Source: Martinezella tropici
GTDB taxonomy: Bacteria; Pseudomonadota; Alphaproteobacteria; Rhizobiales; Rhizobiaceae
Direction of reading: 5' to 3'
DNA: 64,000 nucleotides
Assembly (NCBI RefSeq): GCF_008370325.1
Contig: NZ_VNIP01000010.1
Location: forward strand, 124,001-188,000
Positions 24,988 through 36,799 of the stretch are shown here, one piece after another. The notes under the pieces were generated by a model. The model saw only the letters and a program-made list of their open reading frames with translations. It ran no database searches and was not told the origin of the DNA. Each line of letters opens with the position of its first letter. The stretch's first letter is position 1. A program made the position numbers and the translations under genes.

Positions 24988-25787
24988 CAAGCCTTGAGCC
25001 CAAAACCCTGCATCAGCCGGCGGGTGGGGAAATCCGGCGCCCCGGAAGTGAAGACCGCAAAGTCGAAATTGTCGGGATGGACGGCATCGGCCACCTGCGG
25101 CACCAGACTGCGGGCACGCCTTGCAATAGCCTCTGCGGGATCCAGCCAGTCGACCGGCCACGGCGCGAGCCTGCGGAAGATATTGGCCATGAACGGATAG
25201 TGCGTGCAAGCCAGCACGACGATATCCGTCTTGCGGCCATCCATCTCGACGAAGCACTGCTCGATCTCGGCCATGACGGCCTCGTCGCTGACAACGTCGC
25301 CGCGAATATAGGCTTCCGCCAGGCGTGCCAGGTCCTGCGATCCAACGAGCCGCACATGGCATTGCGTGGCGAAGGACTGGATCAGGTCGCGCGTATAGGC
25401 GCGCTTGACGGTGCCCGGCGTCGCCAGCACCGAGACAAGGCCCGAGCGGGTTCGCTCTGCCGCCGGCTTGATCGCCGGCACCGTACCTATGAAGGTCATC
25501 TGCGGAAAAGCCGCGCGCAGATCAGCGCCGGCCAGCGTGAAAGCCGTATTGCAAGCGATAATGCAGACTTCCGGATCATATTGCCCAAGCAGTTTCGCAA
25601 AGAGATCGACGATGCGCTCCCTCAGCGCCGGCTCTTCCCAACTGCCATAGGGAAAACCGGCATCGTCCGCGATATAGATGAAACCGCGCTCCGGCATCAG
25701 CACGCGCGCCTCGCGCAGCACGGTCAAACCGCCGATCCCTGAATCGAAGACAAGGACCGGTTTCAGCTCATTCGCCGCTGCTGTCAT
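24987..25787 (-). CDS. murI: Glutamate racemase
   Basis: 266 residues. It converts L- to D-glutamate for peptidoglycan. Both catalytic cysteines are visible, in IIACNTAFTLA and VLACTHYPFM, and the N-terminal Asp in VFDSGIGGLTVL. The start lies inside the 3' end of trmJ (20-base overlap, 25768-25787) and the stop touches the GNAT start, giving a compact trmJ-murI-GNAT unit. Confidence 0.95.
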   Translation of the reverse strand: MTAAANELKPVLVFDSGIGGLTVLREARVLMPERGFIYIADDAGFPYGSWEEPALRERIVDLFAKLLGQYDPEVCIIACNTAFTLAGADLRAAFPQMTFIGTVPAIKPAAERTRSGLVSVLATPGTVKRAYTRDLIQSFATQCHVRLVGSQDLARLAEAYIRGDVVSDEAVMAEIEQCFVEMDGRKTDIVVLACTHYPFMANIFRRLAPWPVDWLDPAEAIARRARSLVPQVADAVHPDNFDFAVFTSGAPDFPTRRLMQGFGLKA

Positions 25788-26610
25788 CGTTCGTGGTTTC
25801 CTTGGGTGCTTTGGAGGATCGGGGATGCGAGCCGCTGCCGCGCGGGGACTTGCGCGAGAAGCGGTCGAGAGACGAGATCACCCCACGCAAGACGCTGATT
25901 TCCTGTTCGGTGAACGCCCGGCGCGAGAGGACAGCCCGGAGATTGTCGACCATTTTCGGCTTTTTCCCGGCGGGATGGAAATAATTGCGCGCATCCAGCG
26001 CCTCCTCGAGTTGGTCGAAAAGGCCGAAAAGCTGCTCCTTCGTCGAAGGCCGCTGCTCGAGCGCCTGGAAAGGCACGGCACCCAAATCCTCCATGCCCGA
26101 TTTCATCCATTCATAAGACATCAGCAGCACCGCCTGGGCGATGTTTAGCGAGGCGAAGGCCGGATTGACCGGAAATGTCACGATCTCGTCAGCCAGCGCC
26201 ACTTCCTCGTTCGTCAGGCCCCAGCGCTCACGCCCGAAGAGAATACCGGTGCCCTCGCCCGCCTTGAATTTGGCGCGAAGGGTCTCGGCCGCAACAACAG
26301 GCGAACGCACCGGCTTGTAGCCGTCCCGTTCTCGAGCTGTCGTCGCATAGATGAAATTGAGATCAGCGATCGCCTGCTCCAGCGTCTCGTAAACCTTCGT
26401 CGCCTCGATGATGTGATCCGCTTTCGAGGCGGTCGCCTGCGCCCTCTCGTTCGGCCAGCCATCGCGCGGATTGACGAGCCGCAGCTCGACAAGCCCGAAA
26501 TTCGCCATCGCGCGCGCCACCATGCCGATATTCTCGCCCATCTGCGGCTCGACCAGAATGATGGCCGGCCCTTCGGCCAGAAGTTGACGCTCGCTGTTCG
26601 TGCCTGCCAT
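25768..26610 (-). CDS. trmJ: tRNA (cytidine/uridine-2'-O-)-methyltransferase TrmJ (SPOUT family)
   Basis: 280 residues. SPOUT motifs are in order: IILVEPQMGENIGMVARAM, then GILFGRERWGLTNEE and LNIAQAVLLMSYEW with the trefoil knot. TrmJ 2'-O-methylates position 32 of several tRNAs using S-adenosylmethionine. With ttcA, which thiolates C32, this window carries two modifiers of the same tRNA position. ATG 26610 (MAGTNSERQLL) fits the family; an extension to 26652 does not. The C-terminal tail is basic (FSRKSPRGSGSHPRSS). Confidence 0.9.
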   Translation of the reverse strand: MAGTNSERQLLAEGPAIILVEPQMGENIGMVARAMANFGLVELRLVNPRDGWPNERAQATASKADHIIEATKVYETLEQAIADLNFIYATTARERDGYKPVRSPVVAAETLRAKFKAGEGTGILFGRERWGLTNEEVALADEIVTFPVNPAFASLNIAQAVLLMSYEWMKSGMEDLGAVPFQALEQRPSTKEQLFGLFDQLEEALDARNYFHPAGKKPKMVDNLRAVLSRRAFTEQEISVLRGVISSLDRFSRKSPRGSGSHPRSSKAPKETTNDDSSGE

Positions 26611-26724
26611 GATGTCCTGCTCTCCGCGCGCGAACCGTCTCGCGCAAATCATGGGTCGGAATAACGAGACAGCCGCCGGTCGGCAAGGTTTTTGCGCATC
26701 ACTGGCTCAGCAAACCGCGCCCAG

Positions 26725-27330
26725 CTATTGCGGATTTGCCGGCTTCTGCTGATCCGTCGGCTGCGACTGCTGATCGGACGGCTGTTGCTGTTGTTGCTTG
26801 ACGAGATCCTGCATCACGCCTTTGAGCGAGCTCGGATTGCCATTGTCATCGTTGGTGACGATATCATCCACGACGGGTCGTCCGCCCTCCTCGACGACCT
26901 CGAAGCGCACCGTCGTCACCTTCTGGTCGTCGGCATCCGACCCCATACACGTGGATTTCTTAAAGGTCGCCAACACTTCGGTCGCATTGTTCTTGGGTGG
27001 CTGGGCGGCGATCTTCACATCCTCCAGCGGACAGGCGTCCTGCGCGTTGACGATGACGTCATAGTCGAACGGCGAGATGCCGTCCTCGTCGGCGGCGGGA
27101 AACTGGGCGGCCGCCTGATATTTCGCCGCGAAATCCTTGCTGTAGATATCCTTGAGCTTGCTCTCGTCGAAGATATCCTGCCAATCGCTGTCGCCGCCCG
27201 CCCAGTTCGAAACGGTCGCGTCCATGATGGCCTTGACCGGCGTCGTCGCATCGGCTGCCAGTGCCATATGCGCACCTAGGGAGAGCTGAAAGAGCGTGAA
27301 GGCAAGCGCGGATGCGGCAAATTTCTGCAT
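26725..27330 (-). CDS. Secreted protein with Gln-rich tail, function unknown
   Basis: 201 residues. The signal peptide MQKFAASALAFTLFQLSLGA... ends with a likely cut after AHMALAA. The mature domain has two cysteines (DACPLEDVK, STCMGSDADD) that may pair and resembles DUF3828-type periplasmic proteins, though I cannot confirm that. The tail is low-complexity (QQQQQPSDQQSQPTDQQKP). ATG 27330 gives a clean signal sequence. It diverges from icd. Confidence 0.65.
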   Translation of the reverse strand: MQKFAASALAFTLFQLSLGAHMALAADATTPVKAIMDATVSNWAGGDSDWQDIFDESKLKDIYSKDFAAKYQAAAQFPAADEDGISPFDYDVIVNAQDACPLEDVKIAAQPPKNNATEVLATFKKSTCMGSDADDQKVTTVRFEVVEEGGRPVVDDIVTNDDNGNPSSLKGVMQDLVKQQQQQPSDQQSQPTDQQKPANPQ

Positions 27331-27552
27331 GACGTGATTCCGTAATAACAGGCAAAACATGCGCGACATTAGTCCCATCGACCGCTTTGGCAATGGCCGG
27401 ATCGCAAAAAGCGGGTGATGCCACGAATGATCAAAAACGCTATGCCCTAGGCTCTATCGGCTTTGCGTTCCGCACTTGCGGTGCTATAGCCCTCGGGACT
27501 TCATATTACTCACTGGACCGTCCGGTCCCATCAGCTTAAACGAGGCAGAAGC

Positions 27553-28767
27553 ATGAAGAAGATCAAGGTCGCTAACCCCGTTGCCGATCTCGATGGCGAC
27601 GAAATGACTCGCATCATCTGGCAGCTCATTAAAGAAAAACTGATCTTCCCCTACCTCGATATCGATATCGACTACTACGACCTCTCGGTCGAAAACCGTG
27701 ACGCCACCAACGACCAGGTCACCGTCGACGCCGCCAACGCCATCAAGAAGTACGGCGTCGGCATCAAGTGCGCGACGATCACGCCGGACGAAGCCCGCGT
27801 GAAGGAATTCAACCTCAAGGAAATGTGGAAGAGCCCGAACGGCACGATCCGCAACATCCTCGGCGGCGTCATCTTCCGCGAGCCGATCATCTGCAAGAAC
27901 GTTCCGCGCCTCGTTCCGGGCTGGACGCAGCCGATCGTCGTCGGCCGTCACGCTTTCGGCGACCAGTACCGCGCCACCGATTTCAAGTTCCCGGGCAAGG
28001 GCAAGCTGACCATCAAGTTTGTCGGTGAAGACGGCACGGTCATCGAGAAGGAAGTCTTCAACGCTCCAGGCGCCGGCGTTGCCATGGCCATGTACAACCT
28101 CGACGAGTCGATCCGAGAATTCGCCCGCGCCTCGATGATGTACGGCCTGATGCGCAAGTGGCCGGTCTACCTCTCCACAAAGAACACCATCCTCAAGGCC
28201 TATGACGGCCGCTTCAAGGACATCTTCGAGGAAGTCTACCAGAACGAGTTCAAGGCTCAGTTCGACGAAGCCGGCATCACCTACGAACACCGCCTGATCG
28301 ACGACATGGTTGCCTCCGCTCTCAAGTGGTCCGGCGGCTATGTCTGGGCCTGCAAGAACTACGACGGCGACGTCCAGTCCGACACCGTTGCCCAGGGCTT
28401 CGGCTCGCTCGGCCTGATGACCTCGGTTCTCTTGACGCCTGATGGCAAGACTGTCGAAGCCGAAGCCGCGCATGGCACGGTCACGCGTCACTACCGCCAG
28501 CACCAGAAGGGCCAGGAAACCTCGACGAATTCGATCGCTTCGATCTTCGCCTGGACCCGCGGTCTCGCCCATCGCGCCAAGCTGGACGACAATGCAGAAC
28601 TCGCAAAGTTCGCCTCGACGCTGGAAAAGGTCTGCGTCGATACCGTCGAAGCCGGTTATATGACCAAGGACCTGGCGCTGCTGATCGGCCCCGATCAGCC
28701 GTGGCTCTCCACCACCGCCTTCCTCGACAAGATCGACGAAAACCTCAAGAAGGCCATGGCTGCCTAA
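27553..28767 (+). CDS. icd: NADP-dependent isocitrate dehydrogenase
   Basis: 404 residues, eukaryotic/alphaproteobacterial-type homodimeric IDH. Substrate residues are seen in DGDEMTRIIWQLIKEKLI, the Tyr/Lys region MMYGLMRKWPVYLSTKNTIL, DDMVASALKWSGGY and AHGTVTRHYRQHQKGQ, where the NADP-binding His/Arg are located. It makes 2-oxoglutarate, CO2 and NADPH in the TCA cycle. A strong terminator follows at 28792-28823. Confidence 0.97.
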   Translation: MKKIKVANPVADLDGDEMTRIIWQLIKEKLIFPYLDIDIDYYDLSVENRDATNDQVTVDAANAIKKYGVGIKCATITPDEARVKEFNLKEMWKSPNGTIRNILGGVIFREPIICKNVPRLVPGWTQPIVVGRHAFGDQYRATDFKFPGKGKLTIKFVGEDGTVIEKEVFNAPGAGVAMAMYNLDESIREFARASMMYGLMRKWPVYLSTKNTILKAYDGRFKDIFEEVYQNEFKAQFDEAGITYEHRLIDDMVASALKWSGGYVWACKNYDGDVQSDTVAQGFGSLGLMTSVLLTPDGKTVEAEAAHGTVTRHYRQHQKGQETSTNSIASIFAWTRGLAHRAKLDDNAELAKFASTLEKVCVDTVEAGYMTKDLALLIGPDQPWLSTTAFLDKIDENLKKAMAA

Positions 28768-28791
28768 GCCTTGCCGACATGAGCAGATACG

Positions 28792-28823
28792 AAAACCCGG
28801 CTTCCGCGCCGGGTTTTCTTTTG
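28792..28823 (+). terminator. Rho-independent terminator of icd
   Basis: AAAACCCGGC (28792-28801) pairs with GCCGGGTTTT (28808-28817) around TTCCGC, and CTTTTG follows. It starts 24 bases after the icd stop. Confidence 0.92.
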
Positions 28824-28886
28824 CGCTGAATCTTGCGGCTGCGGCTAACCAGTGGCAAAAAGGCGCGCAACAAAAGGGAGAGGCAG

Positions 28887-29513
28887 ATGGCTGAAGAACT
28901 TGTTTTCTATACCAACCCGATGTCGCGTGGACGCATCGCTCGCTGGATGCTCGAGGAGACTGGCCAGCCCTACCGTACCGAATATCTCGATTTCGGCACC
29001 ACGATGAAAGCGCCCGAATATCTGTCGATAAACCCGATGGGCAAGGTGCCAGCCATCAAGCACGGCGACACCGTGGTCACCGAAGGTGCCGCCATCTGCG
29101 CCTATCTGGCCGAAACATTCCCACAGGCGGGCCTTGCCCCGACGGCGGCCGAGCGCGGTCGCTACTTCCGCTGGATGTTCTTTGCCGCCGGGCCGATGGA
29201 GATGGCGGTCACCAACCGTGCCCTCGGCTTCGAAGTCCCGCCGGAACGTCTGCGCATGGCCGGCTGCGGCAGCTTCGCGAATGTGCTTGATGCCATGGAG
29301 TACGCCGTCACGACCTCGCCGTTCATCGCAGGCGACCGCTTTACGGCCGCCGATGTCTATGTCGGTTCCCATGTCGGCTGGGGCCTAAATTTCGGCACCA
29401 TCGAAAAGCGGCAAGCCTTCATCGACTATTGGAGCCGGGTGAGCGACCGCGACGCCTACCGCCGCGCCAACGAGATTGACAACGCCGCCATGCCGAAGCC
29501 GGCTACTGCATAA
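28887..29513 (+). CDS. Glutathione S-transferase family protein
   Basis: 208 residues. The N-terminal thioredoxin-like domain runs from MAEELVFYTNPMSRGRIARW through NPMGKVPAIKHGDTVVTEGAAI, with the cis-Pro and the Glu/Gly glutathione contacts. A helical C-terminal domain follows, with FIAGDRFTAADVYVGSHVGWG (the N-capping box). The catalytic residue is probably the Ser/Tyr of YTNPMS. Substrate unknown. ATG 28887 follows GGGAGAGG. It is convergent with the AraC-type regulator. Confidence 0.88.
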   Translation: MAEELVFYTNPMSRGRIARWMLEETGQPYRTEYLDFGTTMKAPEYLSINPMGKVPAIKHGDTVVTEGAAICAYLAETFPQAGLAPTAAERGRYFRWMFFAAGPMEMAVTNRALGFEVPPERLRMAGCGSFANVLDAMEYAVTTSPFIAGDRFTAADVYVGSHVGWGLNFGTIEKRQAFIDYWSRVSDRDAYRRANEIDNAAMPKPATA

Positions 29514-29566
29514 TTCCTCAAATCGGAATCGATTTAAGGATAAAATTATGCAGCAGATTAATAGTG

Positions 29567-29632
29567 TTACAGCGAGCTTTGCGCGTCATATATGACGCGC
29601 GGCGCTGTAATGCCTGACAATACAAGGCATTA
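29567..29632. repeat. Nested inverted repeats between gst and the AraC-type gene
   Basis: The centre is the 20-base perfect palindrome GCGCGTCATATATGACGCGC at 29581-29600. Outer arms TTACAGCG (29567-29574) and CGCTGTAA (29603-29610) extend it. A second pair, TAATGCCT (29608-29615) and AGGCATTA (29625-29632), overlaps the outer arm. It may act as a two-way terminator for these convergent genes or as a protein-binding site. No clear U-run is seen on either strand. Confidence 0.75.
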
Positions 29633-29663
29633 AGAGGATATCTTCGATTGCGCCCATATGCCG

Positions 29664-30515
29664 CTATTGCAGCGGCATATGGATATCGGTCAAAAGCTCC
29701 GTCGGCGGCACGTCGCGCGGATTGTTGATATATTCCTCGAACATGACGGTATCGCGCAGCTGCCGCCCGGAAGCCGGAAGCCATTGCGCATAGAGCCATT
29801 GATAGGCCTTGTGCATGTTGGCATAAGGCCCTTTGTGGCGCAGCACGGCATATTCGCCGCCATCGAGCGAGCGGCGCTCCAGCGGCGCGTCGGCCGCCAT
29901 TCCATCGCCGGCGGTGACGCAAGCAAGGGAGCGCAGCTTGTCAGCCTCGACGACATCAGGATCGTCGAGGTAGACGCCGATCATGCGCATGTCCGCCGCG
30001 GCAAGGCCGCGAGCAAAGATCGTGCCGAAGAGTGTCTCGAAAGCCCGGCCGATCTGCATATAGGAGCCGCGATGGGCGACACCGATCAGTGACATCGGGG
30101 AAATGGTGCGAAGCGTAACGTCGAACATAACCGTGATCCTTCCTTGGGTGCTGGGTTCGAAGATCGTGTGGCTTCCCTCATTCCGATATCGCGCCGGCGG
30201 CATGCCGTAGACGAATCTGAAGATGCGGTTGAACGACTGGAGGTTGGGATAGCCCGACCGCTTTGCAATGTCGCTGACGGATAGACGGGTGTTGACGAGA
30301 TCGCCGGCGGCCCGGTGCAGCCGCAGCCGCTTGACGGTTGCCGCCGCCGTCTCGCCATAGATTGCCCGATAGACCCTGTGCCAGTGGTAGCTGGACATGC
30401 AGGCGATTTCGGCGAGCTTTTCCATATCGAGTTCATCGTCCAGATGCTCATGGATATAGGCCGAAACCCGGCGCAACCGGGTCTCGTAAAGCGTCCACGC
30501 CGTTCCACCACTCAT
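29664..30515 (-). CDS. AraC-family regulator with C-terminal GyrI-like effector domain
   Basis: 283 residues. The N-terminal 115 residues are two AraC helix-turn-helix units (LDMEKLAEIACMSSYHWHRV, then VSDIAKRSGYPNLQSFNRIF and YGMPPARYR). Residues about 128-283 form a GyrI-like/AraC_E_bind domain, which in Rob and related regulators binds small hydrophobic ligands. Having the HTH first is typical of this group. ATG 30515 follows AGAGGG. Targets are not apparent: neighbours are the convergent gst gene and alaS. Confidence 0.88.
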   Translation of the reverse strand: MSGGTAWTLYETRLRRVSAYIHEHLDDELDMEKLAEIACMSSYHWHRVYRAIYGETAAATVKRLRLHRAAGDLVNTRLSVSDIAKRSGYPNLQSFNRIFRFVYGMPPARYRNEGSHTIFEPSTQGRITVMFDVTLRTISPMSLIGVAHRGSYMQIGRAFETLFGTIFARGLAAADMRMIGVYLDDPDVVEADKLRSLACVTAGDGMAADAPLERRSLDGGEYAVLRHKGPYANMHKAYQWLYAQWLPASGRQLRDTVMFEEYINNPRDVPPTELLTDIHMPLQ

Positions 30516-30596
30516 GTCAAACCCTCTTGCAAATCGATCGGCCCAACAAGAGCATAACCGAATTTGACAAATCCTGCGGAGTTGCGTGCGCAAAAG

Positions 30597-30628
30597 AAAA
30601 TGGCGGATACCGAAGCATCCGCCATTTT
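30597..30628 (-). terminator. Rho-independent terminator of alaS
   Basis: AAAATGGCGGAT (30597-30608) pairs with ATCCGCCATTTT (30617-30628). On the minus strand the stem ends in a U-rich run (complement of the A-rich 30591-30600). It lies 25 bases past the alaS stop. Confidence 0.9.
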
Positions 30629-30652
30629 AATTAGAAATACGAAATCAGCGTA

Positions 30653-33313
<2,661 letters not shown>

Positions 33314-33402
33314 ATGGGGCCCTTCAGTCCTGCGCTCAGCAACTTGCATCAAAGTCAGTGGCTTTTATCGTTCGCTCCCGGCGCTGTCCAGCCGCACGAA
33401 CA

Positions 33403-33440
33403 AAACCGGCCGCACATCCCTTGGACAATACGGCCGGTTT
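33403..33440 (-). terminator. Probable terminator hairpin after recA
   Basis: AAACCGGCCG (33403-33412) pairs with CGGCCGGTTT (33431-33440) around an 18-base loop, 45 bases past the recA stop and about 90 bases before alaS. The loop is long and the minus-strand U-run short, so it may only partly stop transcription. Confidence 0.5.
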
Positions 33441-33485
33441 CGAATTTCAGTCTCACATCAAGCCCTGGATTGCTCCCGGAAGTCT

Positions 33486-34571
<1,086 letters not shown>

Positions 34572-34630
34572 CCGATCCACCTTTAGGTTATTGAAGCCGC
34601 TCTAGCAATGTCGCCGCCGATGAGAATTCT

Positions 34631-34645
34631 GTACTCTATTTGTTC
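34631..34645 (-). promoter_or_regulatory. Candidate LexA (SOS) operator upstream of recA
   Basis: On the plus strand it reads GTACTCTATTTGTTC, one mismatch from the alphaproteobacterial LexA consensus GTTC-N7-GTTC. It lies 60 bases upstream of the recA start codon, a normal promoter distance. A second near-match (GTTC-N7-GTTT) lies at 34699-34713. Confidence 0.6.
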
Positions 34646-34810
34646 TATTATCGCAAGGGTACAACAAGCAATTGAAAGAAAAAGGTAAAATGAATTCCGT
34701 TCTATTTTTGTTTTCTTCTTTCTTCCCAGGCACTTGCATGCCTGCGACGGTGAATTGCGAGATGTTATCGACCTGTCCGATTCGTCCTTTCGACCGCTGA
34801 GGAAAACCAT

Positions 34811-35755
34811 ATGGCGAAGAAGATTCTCGTTCTCGGCGGCGCACATATCGACCGGCGCGGCCGCATCTTCGGCGAGACGGCACCCGGCGCCAGCAATCCC
34901 GGCGCATGGTTCGAAGAGCCCGGCGGCGGCGGCTTCAATGCGGCGCGAAATCTCGCCCGCCTCGGCTTCGACGTCAGGCTGATCTCGCCCCGCGGCGGCG
35001 ATCCCTCGGGCGAAATGGTAGCGGAAGCGGCAAGCCACGCCGGCATCGACGACAGGCCCTTCGTCTTCCTCGATCGCAAGACGCCGAGCTACACGGCGAT
35101 CCTCGAACGCGACGGTAATCTGGTCATCGCCCTTGCCGACATGGAACTCTACAAGCTGTTCGTCCCGAGACGTCTGGCGATTCGCGCAGTTCGCGACGCC
35201 TTCGAAGGGACCGACCTCGTTCTCTGTGACGCCAATCTGCCCGCCGAGACCCTGGCCGCGATCGCGGCAAGAGCCGCCGTCTTCAGCAAGCCCGTCGCGG
35301 CAATCGCAATCTCGCCGGCGAAAGTCGTGCGGCTGAAACCGAGCCTTGCCGGCATCGATCATCTGTTCCTCAACGAAGCCGAGGCGGCCGCGCTGACCGA
35401 AAGTCGGCCGGAAGACCCGCTCGAATGGGTGAACGGATTGCGCGCCCTCGGCCTGCGCAATGGCGTCATCACTCGTGGTAGGCGGCCGTTGATCGCATTT
35501 TCCCGCGATCTCGTCGTCAGCCTGCAGCCACCGGTCGTCGACGATGTCGCCGATGTCACCGGGGCGGGAGATTCGCTCGCTTCGGGCGTTCTATCGGCCC
35601 TGCTTGCCGGACATGATCTCGCAGAGGCTGTCCGCCACGGTGCCGCAGCCGCCGCGATCACCGTCCAATCGCCCTTCGCCACAGCCGAAAATCTGTCTCC
35701 GGAGCTTTTGAAGACGATGTTGGCCCTTGTTCCCAAGGCCGAAATTCTGTCATGA
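34811..35755 (+). CDS. psuK: PfkB-family carbohydrate kinase, probable pseudouridine kinase
   Basis: 314 residues, ribokinase fold. It starts KILVLGGAHIDRRGRIF, has the N-terminal substrate motif GGGGFNAARNLARLGFDVRL, and the anion-hole and catalytic Asp in DVTGAGDSLASGVLSALLAG. On its own it would be a PfkB sugar kinase; the adjacent psuG gene, 46 bases downstream, makes pseudouridine the likely substrate (pseudouridine to its 5'-phosphate). It diverges from recA over about 240 bases. Confidence 0.85.
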   Translation: MAKKILVLGGAHIDRRGRIFGETAPGASNPGAWFEEPGGGGFNAARNLARLGFDVRLISPRGGDPSGEMVAEAASHAGIDDRPFVFLDRKTPSYTAILERDGNLVIALADMELYKLFVPRRLAIRAVRDAFEGTDLVLCDANLPAETLAAIAARAAVFSKPVAAIAISPAKVVRLKPSLAGIDHLFLNEAEAAALTESRPEDPLEWVNGLRALGLRNGVITRGRRPLIAFSRDLVVSLQPPVVDDVADVTGAGDSLASGVLSALLAGHDLAEAVRHGAAAAAITVQSPFATAENLSPELLKTMLALVPKAEILS

Positions 35756-35801
35756 AGCCTGCTCAGAACGCGTATACTGTTTCAGTGAATTGGAAACGAC
35801 A

Positions 35802-36728
35802 ATGACCCAGCCTATCTCGCCCCTGCTTCCGATCTCCTATTCGAAGGAAGTCGCCGCCGCGAAACTGCGCGGCGCACCGCTTGTGGCCCTGGAATCGACC
35901 ATCATTACCCACGGCATGCCCTATCCCGGCAATATCGAGATGGCCCGCAGCGTCGAGGCGATCATCCGGCAGGAAGGCGCAGTGCCCGCGACCATCGCCG
36001 TCATCCACGGTACACTCCATATTGGCCTCGAGCCGGAAGAGCTGGAAGCGCTTGCCAAGACGGAAGGCGCGATGAAGGTCTCGCGCGCCGACATCGCCTT
36101 TGCGATCGCCGAGCGCCGCACCGGCGCCACCACCGTCGCCGCCACGATGATCGCCGCAGCCCGTGCCGGCATCAAGGTTTTCGCCACCGGCGGCATCGGC
36201 GGCGTGCATCGCGGCGCGGAGGAAAGCTTCGATATCTCGGCCGATCTTGAAGAGCTCTCCCGCACCGGCGTCATCGTCGTCTGCGCCGGCGCCAAGGCGA
36301 TCCTCGATATTCCGAAGACGCTCGAAGTGCTGGAAACCCGCGGCGTGCCGGTCGTAACCTATGACAGCACCGAATTCCCGGCCTTCTGGTCGCGCTCGTC
36401 CGGCCTGGCAAGCCCGCTGACGCTGAACAGCCCGGCTGCCATCGCCAATTTCCAGTCCACGCGCGAGCAACTCGGCATCGATGGCGGCATGCTGATCGCC
36501 AATCCGGTGCCGGAAGCCGATGAAATCCCGCGCGAGGAAATGGAAATCTATATCGAGCGCGCCCTCGATAGTGCAGAGCGTGACGAAATCACCGGCAAGG
36601 CCGTAACACCCTATCTGCTCAGCACCATCTTCGACATCACCGAAGGCCGCAGCCTCAAGACGAACATCGCGCTTGTCGAAAACAACGCGCGTCTAGCCGC
36701 CGAAATCGCCGTCGCTCTGGCGGAATAA
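35802..36728 (+). CDS. psuG: Pseudouridine-5'-phosphate glycosidase
   Basis: 308 residues. Family landmarks are ALESTIITHGMPYPGNIEMA, the substrate region AIAERRTGATTVAATMIAA and the Mn-site and phosphate region GGIGGVHRGAEESFDISADL. It splits the C-C glycosidic bond to give uracil and ribose 5-phosphate, completing pseudouridine breakdown after PsuK. ATG 35802 (MTQPISPLLPISYS) is the natural start. No pseudouridine transporter is seen next to the pair. Confidence 0.95.
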   Translation: MTQPISPLLPISYSKEVAAAKLRGAPLVALESTIITHGMPYPGNIEMARSVEAIIRQEGAVPATIAVIHGTLHIGLEPEELEALAKTEGAMKVSRADIAFAIAERRTGATTVAATMIAAARAGIKVFATGGIGGVHRGAEESFDISADLEELSRTGVIVVCAGAKAILDIPKTLEVLETRGVPVVTYDSTEFPAFWSRSSGLASPLTLNSPAAIANFQSTREQLGIDGGMLIANPVPEADEIPREEMEIYIERALDSAERDEITGKAVTPYLLSTIFDITEGRSLKTNIALVENNARLAAEIAVALAE

Positions 36729-36755
36729 GTGGATAAATAGAGCTGCGATAAATAA

Positions 36756-36796
36756 AAGAACGGCCGGGCGCTTCAAAAGACCGTCCGGCCGTTCTT
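36756..36796. terminator. Shared terminator between convergent psuG and trpS
   Basis: AAGAACGGCCGG (36756-36767) pairs with CCGGCCGTTCTT (36785-36796), 12 bp. A-rich and T-rich flanks lie on both sides, so it can stop transcription in both directions: psuG ends 28 bases to the left and trpS begins its stop codon at 36800. Confidence 0.88.
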
Positions 36797-36799
36797 GTT

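Noticed and set aside
34811..36728. psuK-psuG as an unusual system
   Set aside because: The kinase-glycosidase pair is a well-known pseudouridine catabolic unit; nothing odd beyond the missing adjacent transporter.
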